Shown here in pieces: positions 1-14,900 of a stretch of 64,000 nt of DNA (within the stretch, counting starts at the first letter, position 1; each line of letters starts with the position of its first letter). The translations under genes were made by a program, and so were the position numbers. The stretch covers positions 19,888,709 to 19,952,708 of the forward strand of contig NC_135565.1 in the NCBI RefSeq assembly GCF_964340395.1, read 5' to 3'. Source of the DNA: Glandiceps talaboti. Its lineage: Eukaryota > Hemichordata > Enteropneusta > Spengelidae. Under the pieces are notes generated by a model. It did not search any database and was not told the DNA's origin. It was given only the letters and a program-made list of their open reading frames with translations.

Positions 1-135
1 TCAGCGATCATCAGGAAGCGTGAAACTTCTGAGTAACGACTTACAACATCCTTATTGTTGGTCTCAGTATACTGCTCTGCTAATATAATAACATTGCATC
101 GAGCACTGTCCTCTCCTGAGACACTTTAATATACA

Positions 136-238
<103 letters not shown>

Positions 239-1159
239 CCCATCTTTCAAAAGGTACGTAGGTACTCGATGACACTAGTCTAGTCCCTGTATGGTATCTT
301 TACGATTTATACATCTACTCATGTTGATATCCAAACTACGGTGCCGGTGCGCGGTGACACGTGTACGGTGTACGTGTAGACTTATAATACATGTACAAAT
401 ATATCTCGTAATACGAGGTAACTAACGAAAGCACAGTACTATCAAATTACATGTATCAATGCTATCATTCATGTGGTGCACCGATTTATCAAGGCGATGT
501 CGTAACCTTGGATACGGATGGACAAGCACCACAAAAACCACACCACAATTCGATAATGAATGAACCGTGTAAACACACAAAATTCAAGACAAACGAATAG
601 TTAGAGATATTTAACTTTTAAAAAATACCGACATTTAATGAGATAAGGGTACATCCGGCTTAGAAGTACAACGTGTGAGACCATATCCATACTGAAAATC
701 GTGAGAACCATTGATGGACAACGGAATACTGCTAAATAACATTGCAATAAATTGTTAATGTTATCGATAGAATTACGAAAAGGCTGGTAAAACTTACAAC
801 TTTGGTATAAACTTATGCAGTTATATATATCGTGACTATAATATTATATTTGGTATCATTGTATCAATATAATTGACAAAATATGGGCCATAAAAAGCTA
901 GCGTTCAAACACCTTGTCTATTGTGCTCACCACATTCCATACCACACTCTGAAAGGCCAACCGCGCATTCTTTACAAATCCAAAACAAAGGGCGCTTTAC
1001 ATAAACCAAAACCAAATTGTAAGTTTCCCGCCAAAAGCCTGCATTGACCTATGCAATGTTGACAAATCGCATGTAACGGTATACGCGGTATACACGTATA
1101 TCAAAAGAAAGTGTCATGGCCACGGCAGGGCACCGCCCATCCATACCTAGTACCCGGCA

Positions 1160-1173
1160 TATAAATCCACGTG
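1160..1173 (+). promoter_or_regulatory. Candidate TATA box with E-box
   Basis: TATAAAT occupies 1160-1166 and CACGTG 1168-1173, in a locally GC-richer stretch. If it is a core promoter, transcription would start near 1190 and a 5'UTR intron would be needed to reach the coding exon at about 2481. The evidence is motif only. Confidence 0.2.
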
Positions 1174-1287
1174 TTCGATCGGAGGAGCAACGACCACAAA
1201 CTTTAGATGACTAAAATCTAGTAAACTTCCTCTGTATAATTCTTATCATACGCGATAAAATGACTGAACAAATATGAACATAAAACC

Positions 1288-1295
1288 TGACGTCA
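1288..1295. promoter_or_regulatory. cAMP-response element (CRE) motif
   Basis: The full palindrome TGACGTCA lies upstream of the transporter. CREB/ATF binding is the established meaning of this motif. Use at this locus is inference. Confidence 0.3.
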
Positions 1296-2464
1296 CAGGC
1301 TAAATCCTCGGCGCGTTACTAATAAACATATTGGTAATGTATTTAGTGTCATTGATGTGCTAGTCGTGGCAGAATGCCAAGCATGCCTGGTAGCGGGAAA
1401 TTTCCATCACACGGAGGAAAGTAAGGCGCTCCTAGACTAATACATTATAGAATATGCAAATTAGGACAATTTGTAAGGATTTTCTGGGCATGCACACACG
1501 ATATAGCTGATAGTGAAAGTGAACGCGCTCAATTAATTGTACGGAATTCGATTTTTACGAAAATAACGAATTAACCGAATTTAGTATATTCTGTAGCAAG
1601 AAAAAGAGAACAAATCTAACACGTGACAAAAATATTCCCTTTTCGTTTATCCCCATAATAAGACATTTTATATCTTACAGACAATATGGATTTTTATTTT
1701 AAAAATATCTAAAGGCAAATATTCAAATCTGTGTGAAAAATGTGTAGGGTACATTAGAATTATATCAACTTTATGTATTTCTTTTATGTACTACATATTG
1801 AGATGTTCAAACTTTTAAAATATACTAATTTTCACGTCAAATTCAAATTGCTGGCAATACAAAAGTTTGTACAGATTACACACTGTATTACACTGTTTTG
1901 ATTTTGTTTCAACTATACCGTTATGAAAGAAAAAGTAATATTTTACAATTCACAACTATGAAATAAATACAGGATTTGACTATTTAAAGGTTGGTATTAA
2001 TTCCATGAGTTGGAAAATAACATAATGATTTCAAAAAAAGAAGTTCGATAATTTTATAGCAGTGATGTGTATGTAAACAAAACTTTTTGAACGGAACAAC
2101 CTTCTGTGAAAAGGCCACTAAATGTTAACATTATTAATCATACAAACCTGGAAATATATTTTCATTCAGAAAGTGGCCTTGTGAGTCCACTTTTACCGAT
2201 GTACTTTCACTGGACATTCTGCAGGGACCCCAATTTATAAGCTGAAGTTCACACGAGGATTTGAGTCAAATATATCATTGAAATTACAACATTCCGTTAA
2301 GTTGACTAAGTTTTATCAAAAATAAGGTAAAATAATAGGGAAATTCTTAAAATACGATGCAAAATATGTCGCTTAATTTACACTCTTTACGACCCTCTTA
2401 CCTCGCTAAAATGGAATGATCCGAAACCCGCGAAACATAAATTAGCATAATAGTATACACAGTG

Positions 2465-2480
2465 TCTGTCTTTGTTGTAG
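2465..2480 (+). promoter_or_regulatory. Candidate 3' splice site in the 5'UTR
   Basis: A pyrimidine-rich run (tctgtctttgttgtag) ends in AG at 2479-2480, 65 bases before the start codon. It would make the first coding exon begin at 2481 and imply a separate upstream untranslated exon. This is a motif call. Confidence 0.3.
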
Positions 2481-2545
2481 TAGCACATGCCTCGTGAACA
2501 GGGCGATAGCGACAGTACAGAAACACTCTAGAAGAAAATAAAAAC

Positions 2546-2759
2546 ATGGAGACTTCAACGAAACATACCGATGTCTACATTGAAGACAAAATGGACGGCC
2601 ACACAACTGACGAAGAAAAACAGGAAGATGATGTGCCAAAGGAAGAAGAGCGTGAACAGTGGGTTGGAAAAGCTGACTTCGTTCTCGCTTTGATTGGTTT
2701 CTCTGTCGGTTTAGGAAATATTTGGAGATTCCCATATCTATGCTACAAAAACGGTGGAG
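2546..2759 (+). CDS. SLC6A8-like: SLC6 exon 1: N-terminus and TM1
   Basis: Encodes residues 1-71 plus one base of codon 72. The first ~38 residues are a hydrophilic, acidic cytoplasmic tail ([22 protein letters not shown]). TM1 follows with the unwound Na+/substrate-binding segment FSVGLGN and ends at KNGG. The donor is GTAAGA at 2760. Confidence 0.95.
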
Positions 2760-5700
2760 GTAAGAACACTTCTTCGTAATGTATAGTTTCCAAGCGGAAT
2801 TTTGTGCATCAGCTGAAGAGAGTCAGTTATTTGGGAATTTTAGATCGATGACTGGAATACATTCGCTTTTCATGTAATCTGGGATCACGTGGGGCGAAAA
2901 GCATGCGGCCTGTCGATTTTTTTCGCACTATTTACACGGTTACCAAAATAGCCAAACATTTGTGTACCTGTAGGGTTAATATGCACATGTTCACAGTTAA
3001 TGATATTTTTCGTTGCAAAAGTTGACCTTTTTGATAAGTGGGATGTAAAAAATACACTCCCCTTTCCGGTATGTACATACTTGGCTAACGCGATTTGCAT
3101 TTTGCCGGCCGGGGCATCATTTAGCCGGTCTCTACAGCTCTGGTTGATTTACGACACAATGTTTCGGGTTTCGTCTCTTTCGTCTGTATAAATTTTAGTG
3201 TCAAACGAAACAACCTGTTTCTTTTTCATGAAACCGGCCTTTTTCGCGCTTTCTCTTTCCCTTATACTGGGACATGGTCAATTTTATTGTGAGAGCGCGA
3301 CGAGTGTGAAGCTACCATCATATTCATATTCATATTCACTTTCAAAAGTTGACCTCTAGCTCAATGTGAATATGATGATAGCTTCACACGTTCATCATCA
3401 GATTCGAAGTCTTCCGAATGGGTACGAACAAGCGTTCGGCAAATCACATAAATCCTTCATTGGCAGGTTGAAATCATGTGATTGTAGTTACTTTTCACTT
3501 GATTTGCGTGGATTTGCATGCTTTCTTCTCATTTTTGCCAGAGTATCCAATTTGCACCATGAATTATTGTTGTCATGGACCATAATTTTTACAATCGATT
3601 GCGTTGACCCTCCCCGATCAAGGGAACTACATTGTGATAATTGTGGTCTTGACAACACCATTTCACCAGTGTAAGTGTTAAGTAGGGTTTCAAAGATAGC
3701 GACACTTCGGGAAATCAAAACACACCCAGCCAAGCCGTATTTTATTACATTACTCACACAGGTTTTTTGTACATTCAAATATTGATATTTCATTTTCAAA
3801 GATATGGGAAAGGCATACTAAACATCCAAATTAGTTTTTTATATGACAACAATAATTCATGGTGCAAATTGGATACTCTGGCAAATCCACGCAAATCAAG
3901 TGAAAAGTAACTACAATCACATGATTTCAACCTGCCAATGAAGGATTTATGTGATTTGCCGCGGCCCGAACGCTTGTTCGTACCCATTCGGAAGACTTCG
4001 AATCTGATGATGAACGTGTGAAGCTATCATCATATTCACATTGAGCTAGAGGTCAACTTTTGAAAGTGAATATGAATATGAATATGATGGTAGCTTCACA
4101 CTCGTAGAGCGCGTCAAACCCAGATATCTATGGCCGTTGCATTGTTCACTGGCTGACAACGGTCTTTTCAATGTTCCCCGGGTATTTGCATGCCTAATTT
4201 CTATTGAAAGTCGCATTGTAGGGCGTAAAACATGTCGTCTCTCAAAGGCTCAGTTTTGTTGAGACTGATTACTCTGTCATTCCATGGAAAAGTTAGCTAC
4301 ACGACATGACTAATAAAGGTGAAGGGTCAAATATGACAAGTGCATAACATAATCATAAACACGAGACTGCGCAGATCTCGCTTTCTAAAACGATCGCTAC
4401 GGAATTTTCCACGTTCAGTAGGCGTACACTTGTCTGACATATGTAACATGTTTTATGCGAATTTTGTTTTACGACCAGAGCTAGAATTAGTGAAAAGTAG
4501 AAATTATGCACTATTCCCCGTTATATTAATGTTTTCAACATGAAAGTTGGCCTCAGGATAGCCAAGTGTTGTTTGTTGTTGTTTATTTTGAACTGTGTTG
4601 TGTTCATTGCATATCATGTTTACAAAATTATGTACGTCAATATTTCTTATTTTTGAGAGATTTTTGACTGAAATTTCTCATTTTTAAAGATTTCATATGA
4701 AATTGAAAGTAGAACGACACTTTTAACTTCAGCTGCACTGTGGTTTGACATAAACATTGAGAAAATTTATACAAAATATGGACAGAAACTGAAGTTGAAA
4801 GGGTCAGTTCAATTTATATTGTAATTTAGTATGTAATAACTATTTATTACAATAATGAATACCATATTTGGATCATTTGGGAAAGCGATTGGTTCATTGC
4901 TGGGAAAAATAGATCTGATGAATAAATGTAAGGGCATTTGCAAGTGTCGTGTTTAGACATTGAACTATTGCTATGTGGTTTCTGAGCACCCCTAAGTTGG
5001 AAGTTATGAATGGCCTCAATTTGTGAGAATTGTTTGTGACCAAAACTGTTTTCAACAAAGTGACAACAACAAAAAAGGTTTGGAACCAGCCCAAGTTTTT
5101 GTTGTGTTATGACCTCCCAGCCAGTCCACCTAGATGTACTAAGTTTGTAAACAACTTGGCAACAGCATGTTGTGACAAAGATACAGAGCTAAAGTCGATC
5201 ATATATCAAATTTTGTGTTTCCCATTTTCTTTCATCAATATAGTTTAATCATACATCAACATAAAAAGAAAAACTAATTTCCTTTATTGGGTGTCTATTA
5301 TTTAAAACCTTGGAATTTCACCCTGGATAAAAAATGTTAAAGAGGAAGGAAGGGTTATTGTCTTGTGTTGAAAGTTCTCGGACTTACTGGTTCCATAAAC
5401 TGTAGTGTCAAGGTGAAGTAGTGTGTGTAGTGTTTACTTGGGTCTTGTTTGTTGGGCAATATTTGTTACTGATAAATGTGAATGGTAGTACATTGCCCTG
5501 TGTGTTCCCATCACAAGATGTCAAATATTACAGGCATGTTATCATCTAATATGGTAAAGTTGAAGTGGGAGTGGTCCCTGTAAAATGTAAAATAGTTTTG
5601 TCAAGTCATGCGTTGTTTGTTTTTTATATGGTCTTGTGTGATAGATTGGAGCTCAAGAACTTGTTAGCTAGAAACGTGATGTTTTGTGTAAAACTTTTCA

Positions 5701-8700
5701 TCAGTGTTGTATAAGATATTCATGAAAATTCTTGGGTCATAACTGGAGTATGCCATTTGCATTTACAAAGTAAGTTTGTGAAGAAAGTACAGTTTAATGT
5801 AAACTTGGTGGTTTATGGTAACTAGTCAAATATTTGGGTCACATGGGGAGAGAGATCACCTTGTATTATAATCATTCTCCAGGTTGTTAAAACTTGTTCA
5901 TACAGGTCCAGCAAGTAGTACTGCACTAGAAGGACAAAAAACATTTGATTATTACAGGATTTCTTTACAAAGATGGGATTACTTTGTAAACTTTAGGGAG
6001 TTTCTTTTACCAAGTGTACGCTTGTCGGAATGGAGAATATTTGGTTTGAATGTATGAGTTGGCTTTCATTCGCTACATTGTACATTACCATGGATCAATC
6101 AACGCCGTTAAAAGTTCTTATCCTCACCTGTGTTTGAACTGTGGGATTGCTTGAATATGTCATGTTCTGTGTTCACATTAATTTATGAATGTGTGTGAAC
6201 CAAACAGATCTTTCTTTGTCAGTAGGAAATTAATTTCATAGTTTGTATTTATGTTGAAACCCGAACACAGATAAATAATTTCAGGGTTTGGGTCTATCAC
6301 CTCCAATATGCAATGGGTAGATACATGACCTGCCCAGAAGTTGATAAATATGGTCAATGTTTTATTGTTCTTATCGCGTCCCCTTGTCATGAACTGTCTC
6401 CTTATTTGAGCCTGTCTGAGTGTACTTGTTCTACAAAGGTGAGAGTGTCTGTGTGTTTCACACTATTTCATCTGTGGCTGTCGAATGCTCAAATTTGTGA
6501 AGTGGAAATGGAAAATTCCACGAGAGCTGATGACCACGTGTTTGGTTGTTCGTTGCAAGTTTGTCATTTCCTAATGTTATTATGTTGGAAACATGCCATG
6601 TGGTCTTTGTACGCAGGAGTAGATGTAAAACTAAAATATGGACGGTCATATGTTTGTTTTGTTTCCTGGTTTGTATGGTTACTGTATGAGGAGGAATTGA
6701 AATGTTTCATTTTTGCATGATTTGCCACTATCAGGTGTAAAATATGAAGTGAAAATAATCCTTAAATGTGACAGAAAAGTCATCTGAAATAAGTTGTAAG
6801 TTTGCAGTGAAATAGTACGATAAATCTTGTACAGGAAAATATACAGTTTCTGGGACTATACAGTTCACAGCAAGAGATCTAGCCAAGTGTGTATGATTCA
6901 AAGCAATAAAACCAAAGTGTTCAAATGTTTTGTATAATTTTGGCGCCAGAGAAAGAGAAGTATATATGCTTGTGTTGAGATAAGGAATGACAAGAGTTTG
7001 TGTTTGTCAACAGTGTCACTGTTATCTTCTGAGTTTGTAAGGATATCATAATTACAGTCAAGTATTTATATAAAGTGTTTGATACCCTAGTACTATGGTC
7101 TTATCATTTCGATTGGCTTTATACCAACTTTTCTTATCATCTTAGTTGGATTTGATGTCTCCTTATCTCTAGTTGATAAAACTACATACCATTAGATGTA
7201 CTACTAGCATGTCTGCATAGGCAGTGTAGGTAGTTTCATTGTTGATTTGGTAACTATGGCGAGGTACGAATTGCTCCTCTTTCTCAGCAGAGGTGGTTTT
7301 AGCCGAGTGCCTTCCCTTGTGGATTGATGGCTGTAGTTACAAATGTATTGCCTGCACATGAAAGGGGCCTGACCTGACATGTGATGTGATGTCATACCAT
7401 ACCATATTGTGCATGTTGTAGTTAGGTGTGGGTACTGTAATATGTACACTCACTGGAATGGATGCATGGTTGGTCACACGCCCACGCAAAGACACCAGCC
7501 TGTCAAAAATTAACAGCAGTGATACAACAAATACTATACTGTAAGTTTGATATTAAATTGATTGTAAACACAAAAAAAAAACTAGGCTATGGTGTCCTGA
7601 CACAGTTTAGGGTTAGATAGTACATGTATATCATTTGACCTGGATGTACAGTGTACAATGTAAATAAACAGTAACTTGGGGCTCTGGGTTAAAATGACCA
7701 AAATATCTTAAACATACTGTGTACTGAAGCCAGTTTGCCAAAGATTTTTAATGTGATAGTGTATTTTCACTTTGCCCTCATCAACTGATAGAGATTTTGA
7801 TTTGAGTTGGAATAAAAAAATTGTTTAAATTCCTGTGGTTTCGTTGGAATGTTATCCATGGTAAAAGGGATAGGCGGGAGCAAGGTTCTAGAGATGGGCA
7901 AGATATTCACGTTAGCATGGCTGTGGTTGGCCACAATATTTGAGGCCCTTCTAATGATGTTGAACACGAGGGGAAGGCATGATGGGGAAGGCATTATTAA
8001 TTTCTAGAAGACAGTTCTCCATGTGTGATTCATTGCTTAATGTCCAAGATCTCCCAATGGTGTGAATCACAGAGGTCAATAAAATGACTAATTTAAAGGA
8101 AAAGTTAATTCATGAATGAAGAGATGGTCTTCTCTAGGATATCGGAGTCAGTATTAGTAATAACATTGCATTGTATATAACTCATTCGACCCGGGGTCAT
8201 CAGTTGTAAGTCAGTGTTAATTAAAATAATCTCTCCAATGGTTTATACTCATGTTAAAACATGCCAGATTCTCATAATAATAGAAATTACACATGGCAGT
8301 AATGTTATATTAATATCCCCTGTGTACTAATTTACATATGAATAGGTTAATTTGCATAGTCACATGATATCATGCATTCAATAGCCAGTTCTTCCTGTAT
8401 TAAAAGTAAAAAACGTGATTTACTCCGAATTACTGTAAATCTGTAACCAGCTGCTGTTAGTAAAAATAATCATGTTATTGAAATAAGTTGAAACTAAAAC
8501 AATACACTGTGTAACAGCTTTGCTAATGAGAAATGTGAGATTTAGAGTGGGGAAAAAATTGAATTTGTAGTTTGATACATTTGTGAAATTTCACTTTGGA
8601 TACAGTGTATTCACTTTACAAGTTGTAGCAATTCTGACTGTAATTTGCATACTTTGTAGAAAGCATGATACGAAGGCATGGTTGTAAATAGAAGCATGGA

Positions 8701-10366
8701 AGTAGATTATTTCAATATCTAGATGTAGATAGTCCAAACTGAGTTTAGCTGTGTGGAGGTCAAACCAATGTTATCTGAGTTATGAAGCTGTCCTTGACTT
8801 GTCTCAGTCTGTCCTTGAGTTAGAGAGGTTGTCATACATCACTAACTAGAAAGGTACATGTCTCTCTCTAGCAGGTCATGGAATCCCTAAAGTCATCCGA
8901 GAGGCTAGAGCAAAGTACCTGTGTGTGTCATCAATTTTGACCAGTGGGGAGATGATAAATAAGTACATTGTTTGTCATGCATTCTATTGAATGTTACTTC
9001 TGTTACTCTATCCCATAATTTATTCATTACTTGTGACTTGACATGTACACGTAGATGTCCTTGGCTATGCAGTATAATCACTACTAATCTGGAATATGTG
9101 CCCTCCTTACATGGTCACTCATGGAGTGTTTTAATTTTTAAAAAGAGGGGGGGGGGGGAAAAATAAATGCCCAACGTTTGTAGTAAATGTGTTAGATAAC
9201 CTTGCAGCTATACTCTTTCCTGTGAAGAGAAGACTGTTTCTTGAAATTGGCTTCATTCTCAGTCATGTTATGGACTTCAAATATTGCCCAAGAAGTGAAA
9301 TTCTTTTCTAAAAGTTCTTGCAGAAGAATTGAACACAATAGTGCATGCAAGGACCTGTATTTTAAGGTTGTGGCTAGAAATGGCAATCTTTAATTGGTAA
9401 CATAGTCTATAGAAATCAGTTGATGTGTGGTTTTTAAGGTGTGGCAATTTCAATTTCTGCTCACCAGATTTCCACCCCAATGCACACACACATATGACTA
9501 GAGTGTTTGTCATTGTCAGATACTTCAGAATCAGACACAGGTGATTCTAAAGTGTGACTGTTTACCTAGTCAATGTGGCGAGGGTCTGAGAGGGGAGGTA
9601 ATGTATGCAGTGAGACTAAAATGTGGCCTAAATACCTGTCCTGCAGGTCTAGAGCTTGATGACTGTGAACCACAACTGTCTTTTTTTATGTGATCGCATT
9701 GATAAATGTATGAATTGTGTAGGCCTGCTATGAATGACTGGTTTTGAATTCCACGAGTGACCTTCTGTAGTGTATTCGGCAAAGAATGACCTCAGGAAGG
9801 AACCTGGTGAAAGATGGTCAAATGAATGTAACCAAGGTTTTAGCTTGGGAAGTCTTTCTAGGCGTAATTATCATGAATCCCATTGTTGTGTCCTTAACCA
9901 TTGATGAAGGCTGAAATTACCACAAAGTGTTACCACAAATTTAAAGCCGGGTTCAAGATTTAGCCCTCCAACCTTAGCATATAGTTGTGTGCAGTATGAT
10001 GTTCAAGTATATGTACATGACAATGTACAGGAGGAGGTACTGTATTAACCACGCTTTTGTCTAAGGTGTATTTAGAGTCTGGTGACAGAACTTTGAGGTA
10101 AAATAAATAAATTTAGCATAAAGTGTTGACATGACAAATTGATTTATGTAATTTAATCAGTTCAGAAGGTGCAATGTAAACATAAAAGTTGATGGCTCAC
10201 AAAGAAAAAAAATTGAAATAGTATTATTTGTGACATAAGATGTCTGAAGTGGTTCATAGTTCAAGTGTTCTTCAGAATAAACTATATAGGCATTCACTTC
10301 ATGAGTGTATTTCAGTGGCTGTGTATTTGTGTAAATATGTACTTGCGCACCTGTGCATGCACAATG

Positions 10367-10402
<36 letters not shown>

Positions 10403-11827
10403 CATGCGTGGGTGTGTGTCTTTATAAACACTTGTGGCCCAATGATAAAACAATAAAAAAAAAATTTTTGGCCACAATGATGGAAAAACAGGGTATGGTG
10501 TCCCCATATACAATGTATGGGCCATAGTAAAGTTTTGTATATTGCAAGTAATTGCTGTTTGTCAGTAGCATGTCAAATTGACTAATTGTACATGTATGCC
10601 CATGATGAGTTTGTAAGTTCTCTCCTTCAACCTTGTTAGATTAGGTTTTCAAGAAAATATACTGACAGGGATTCCTACAGTTACAAGTTTAGCTGTGTGC
10701 ATACATGGCAATCAGTACTGGGTGTTGACGATATTCAGTTCACTTCAGGTAGTTTCTATAAAGGTTAGTCAATGAAACAAATATTTTTGCGTAAATGTGT
10801 CTGGTTCGATGAGAAAGAAAGAGCAAAGATAGATTCAAATTGTAAAAGGTACAGACACCTATGAAAACATTCATGTACAGTTATCAATAAGACAGCTGTT
10901 GTGTTGGTGTGAATGAAAAAGTGTATAACAAATAGCAAATTCATTGATGTACAGTTTGTATTCAGTGTGTTGAAAGTAAAAAACAAATTGTTTGGAACAT
11001 GTGCCTGTTTTCCCATGATTACACAAAACCTTTTAGTGTTTGTTTTGAAAGGGTTAGTCTTTTGCTTGACTAGTTATAATAGTGTTATGTAAAAACTGAG
11101 GTGTGTTATTGCATTTTAGCACTTTGAATACAGTATATTGGGTAGTGTGTAGGTAGAGCAGAGGCACAAAACTTTGCTCTGTGCAAGAGGTGTGTTAGGG
11201 TCAGCAGATTGTGTCTACATGTGTAGTTTGAATAAAACAACTTGTCAATGCCCAATTTGTACATGTACACCTTGGATATTGATATCTGCCAAACATCCAT
11301 TTCCAGAGTTTTTCGAAGTTATTTGTCTTCGTTTTGTCTCAAAAGTTAGTTATGTTTAGATTCCTCTCTCTTGTAGTTCTAAGCACTACACATTAAGTGG
11401 TAGAATTACTGTACATAGAAAGAAAGGAGAGTTCACCTCACACCCCCTCTCCTCTCTTAGTAATGTGGCAAAGTTTGATACATGTAAAGGTTGCAAAGGT
11501 CAAAACCAACATGCATGCATGCATGCATGCATGCACGCACGCACACACTGACACTTGCATGTATGTATGATGTACATGCAATACACAAACTTTCATACAA
11601 CATACACACAACATAAACAAACACATACATACATACATACATACATACATACATACATACATACATACACACATACACACACATACATACATGTATGTAT
11701 GCATGTATGTCATACACATGTACACACACATGCATGCATACATACATACATACATACATACACACATACATACACACATACATACACACACATACACACA
11801 CATATACACACATACATACATACATAC

Positions 11828-11858
<31 letters not shown>

Positions 11859-11867
11859 TATACACAC

Positions 11868-11912
<45 letters not shown>

Positions 11913-14900
11913 TACATACAAACTACATATCTTGCATATAAGTTTATCCTAAATGAAATTTACATATCAGTCAGTTCTAAAGTTTGGTATGTGGCATCAC
12001 ATGAAAGTAATAGTGGTTAACGACTATTGATCATTGTTCAATATATTGTGTGGGCTGTAAGTAACAAAAGAAGCCATTAATACATGGCATTGTGTACAAA
12101 GAAGTTAGAAAATTCCTCCACTCCAATGTTTGACCATCTCAAGTCAAATATTTCACATTGTCAGACACTTTTCAGAAGCACAAAGTACACTGTAAGAGTG
12201 GCTGCCAGCATTGAAGAGAGTAAAGCCATTTTAGTGAATTCAGGATGGTTACGTAACAGATAACACTAGGCTGAGTCATTGATTGAGTTTCAATGTTCAG
12301 CATGATGCAGTAAGAAGGGGTTTGGAGAAAGGTCAAATTTTAAAGAGGTCATGCAGATGTAGGATGCTTGACCCAAGTGGGTAGGCATGGCATCAAAATA
12401 GACTGATACAGACATTCTTGCCATGCTATCAGCCAGCACTCCTTAATTTAAGATTAATAAGAAGCCTGATAATGGCTAAACAACACATAATGTTACAGTC
12501 CATGAATTAACTAGGCAAAGTAGTTGGAAAGATTCAGGAACTAGCCACTGTCCTGAGTCAATTAGCTTTAATGTTAATTATTGTTTATTATTTACACTTA
12601 CACATTATTATACATTGTTCAGGGTAAAATAAAACAGATTTGGTGCTAATTGCATTTCATCTTGTCTAACAAGCTGAATTAGCGAGTTTTTGCTAAGATG
12701 TGGGGGTGGGGGTGGAGGTGGGGGTGGAGATGTCATTGGTGCAGCACCCTTTCCAGGTAAAAACAGGAAACTTTGGCAAATGTTATCTACATCGTGCTCT
12801 TTTATCAAAAACAATGAATTTGACACTTCATAACTATGTCTACTCCACGAAATCATTACCAGATTTCTCTTCTTACAAAAGTCTCAATCCCACATTTTAT
12901 GAATCTTTGTCAATTCTAAAAACCATCTTCAGGTGAAATCCATTTATAAAAGGTAATGGCCATGGCAGGATTAGTTCTATGTAACTTGCTCAATGGACCT
13001 AGAATTTTTGAGTTACAAATAAGTCGGGTGTTGTCTAATGCTGACTATGTCAATAGATCTCCACTGACTAGTATTTTGCATAGAGCAAGCACTGGAGCAT
13101 GACATGGTTACCAGTTCTCAACTTACATGTACATTGAGAGTTTTTGCCTACAGTGTCTTCACAAAGACCTGACCCTGTAGGGACAATAGACCATAGATGA
13201 ATAGACATGCTATGATCTCTCCTATTGAAATGTACAGTAGTCTACGACGTACCACTTTGTTACAGGGGGTATAGTACAGTATTTTATTGCAATTATATCA
13301 TACTCTTATTGAAAGTGTACTTTCCACACTGTCTTGTCATTGTATGTAACCAGTACATTTCAAATTTTGTTTGTTGGAAAATGATTAACAATTGTACAAC
13401 TTCCTTCTCTTCACAATTACACATATTGTATTCACTTTTTGCAAAAAATGTAACAATATGGCGAGTACAGTTCTAAAATGATTATTTATAATGATCAATT
13501 ACATTGCAAAAAAAAAATATTGAAATTTCCGTAACAGAAACCGTATAGTAGATTCCACTACACCTCTACCCCTAATTAAAAGCACAAATAGAAAGACAAA
13601 TTTTGCTGTTTATTCATTTTTAAGAGACAAGTTTCCTTTTTCATAATTTTCAATGGACATTTTGTTGTTCAGGTTTCTTCTAATGAGTGCTGGCCTGTGG
13701 GAGGCTTGTTAAGAACGTTGTCGTAAAACAGGATGTGGTTTGCGACGATGTGGTGGCCGAGTGTGGCACATCTTGCAGACTAGAAGTAATCTCTGAAATT
13801 TGTGTGACTTGGTTTACTCTGAACTGTTGTACAGGTGTGAAAGATTATACATTCCAAATAGTGCTGATTACTTGTACAAAGAATGTCTGAAAGTATACAT
13901 AAAACATGTGATATTATGCAACATAAGATGAGGTGATGTCTACTCTTAAAATTTAAGGAATATGTCTGGATAGCATTCATGTCTCTTTTCCAGCATGGTT
14001 TTTATAGTGTTGACATATTTGTTAACATTTCAGTGTGATACACCTTTTGGTTATCAGATATCTTTTCAGTTCTTTGGTTTTAGAAGATGGTATTTAGTGA
14101 TGAAATATTGGGGTATAATGGCTGTAAAGTGTGACCTAGAGAATAATAGCCTCGGATTTGTTATTTGTTTATGGTTTACCTGGATACATGTACATTCCCA
14201 GTAACAGTATGCATAACAAATGGTACCAGATACACGTAATATAATTACTTGTGTAAGCTGTAGATCGATAGTATGAAAGAAAGAATTTGGAGAGAGGAGA
14301 ACTGACATATACCAGCATGCACTAGTACATGTGTATGCATACAGTTCTTTGCTAAATATACAAGTATGTGTGTAGTAGTTATAACAAGGTGTGTAACTAC
14401 ATGCTTGTCTTGGTTTTCAATTTGTATGCATCACCATAAGTTGTTGGTTTTTCGCTCAGCTGTTGGATTTAGAAGAAATTATCATGTTTCTTCAGATTAT
14501 TCCAGATATGTTAACACAGGTGGTTTTAATGTGCTTTGTGTTGTAATATTGTAACATTAAGTTATTTGTGTTGTGTCAACTTCAGTGAACAGTAAATAAT
14601 TTTAATTAAAAACTAGTGATTTTCAGAGATTTACTAAGCCGTCTTCACTAATTAACACCTGTTGAAAACTAAAGGAGGTACAAGATAGAGAAATTGAAAC
14701 TGATTATGTGAAGTTTAGGAAAACTAAGGAATCAAGTCAAATGTTTTGTTGTGCTATCAGTAGATAAGAATCTTGGCAAATGGTTGAACAGTCAGTTGAG
14801 CCAGATAGTCAAGTTGGGAGGTAAGGGGATGGGATGTGCAATGCCACTGATAATTAATGATTCTTTTAATTTATTGAACTTTTTCATTTCTGAAAAAAAC

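Noticed and set aside
6313-6720. 135-codon plus-strand open frame in intron 1
   Set aside because: No recognisable domain, no coding-like composition and no good splice sites. It fits chance in a long intron.
11438-12020. Open frames rich in YVCVCM / HTYIHT on both strands
   Set aside because: Simple translation of the CATA/CACA microsatellite.
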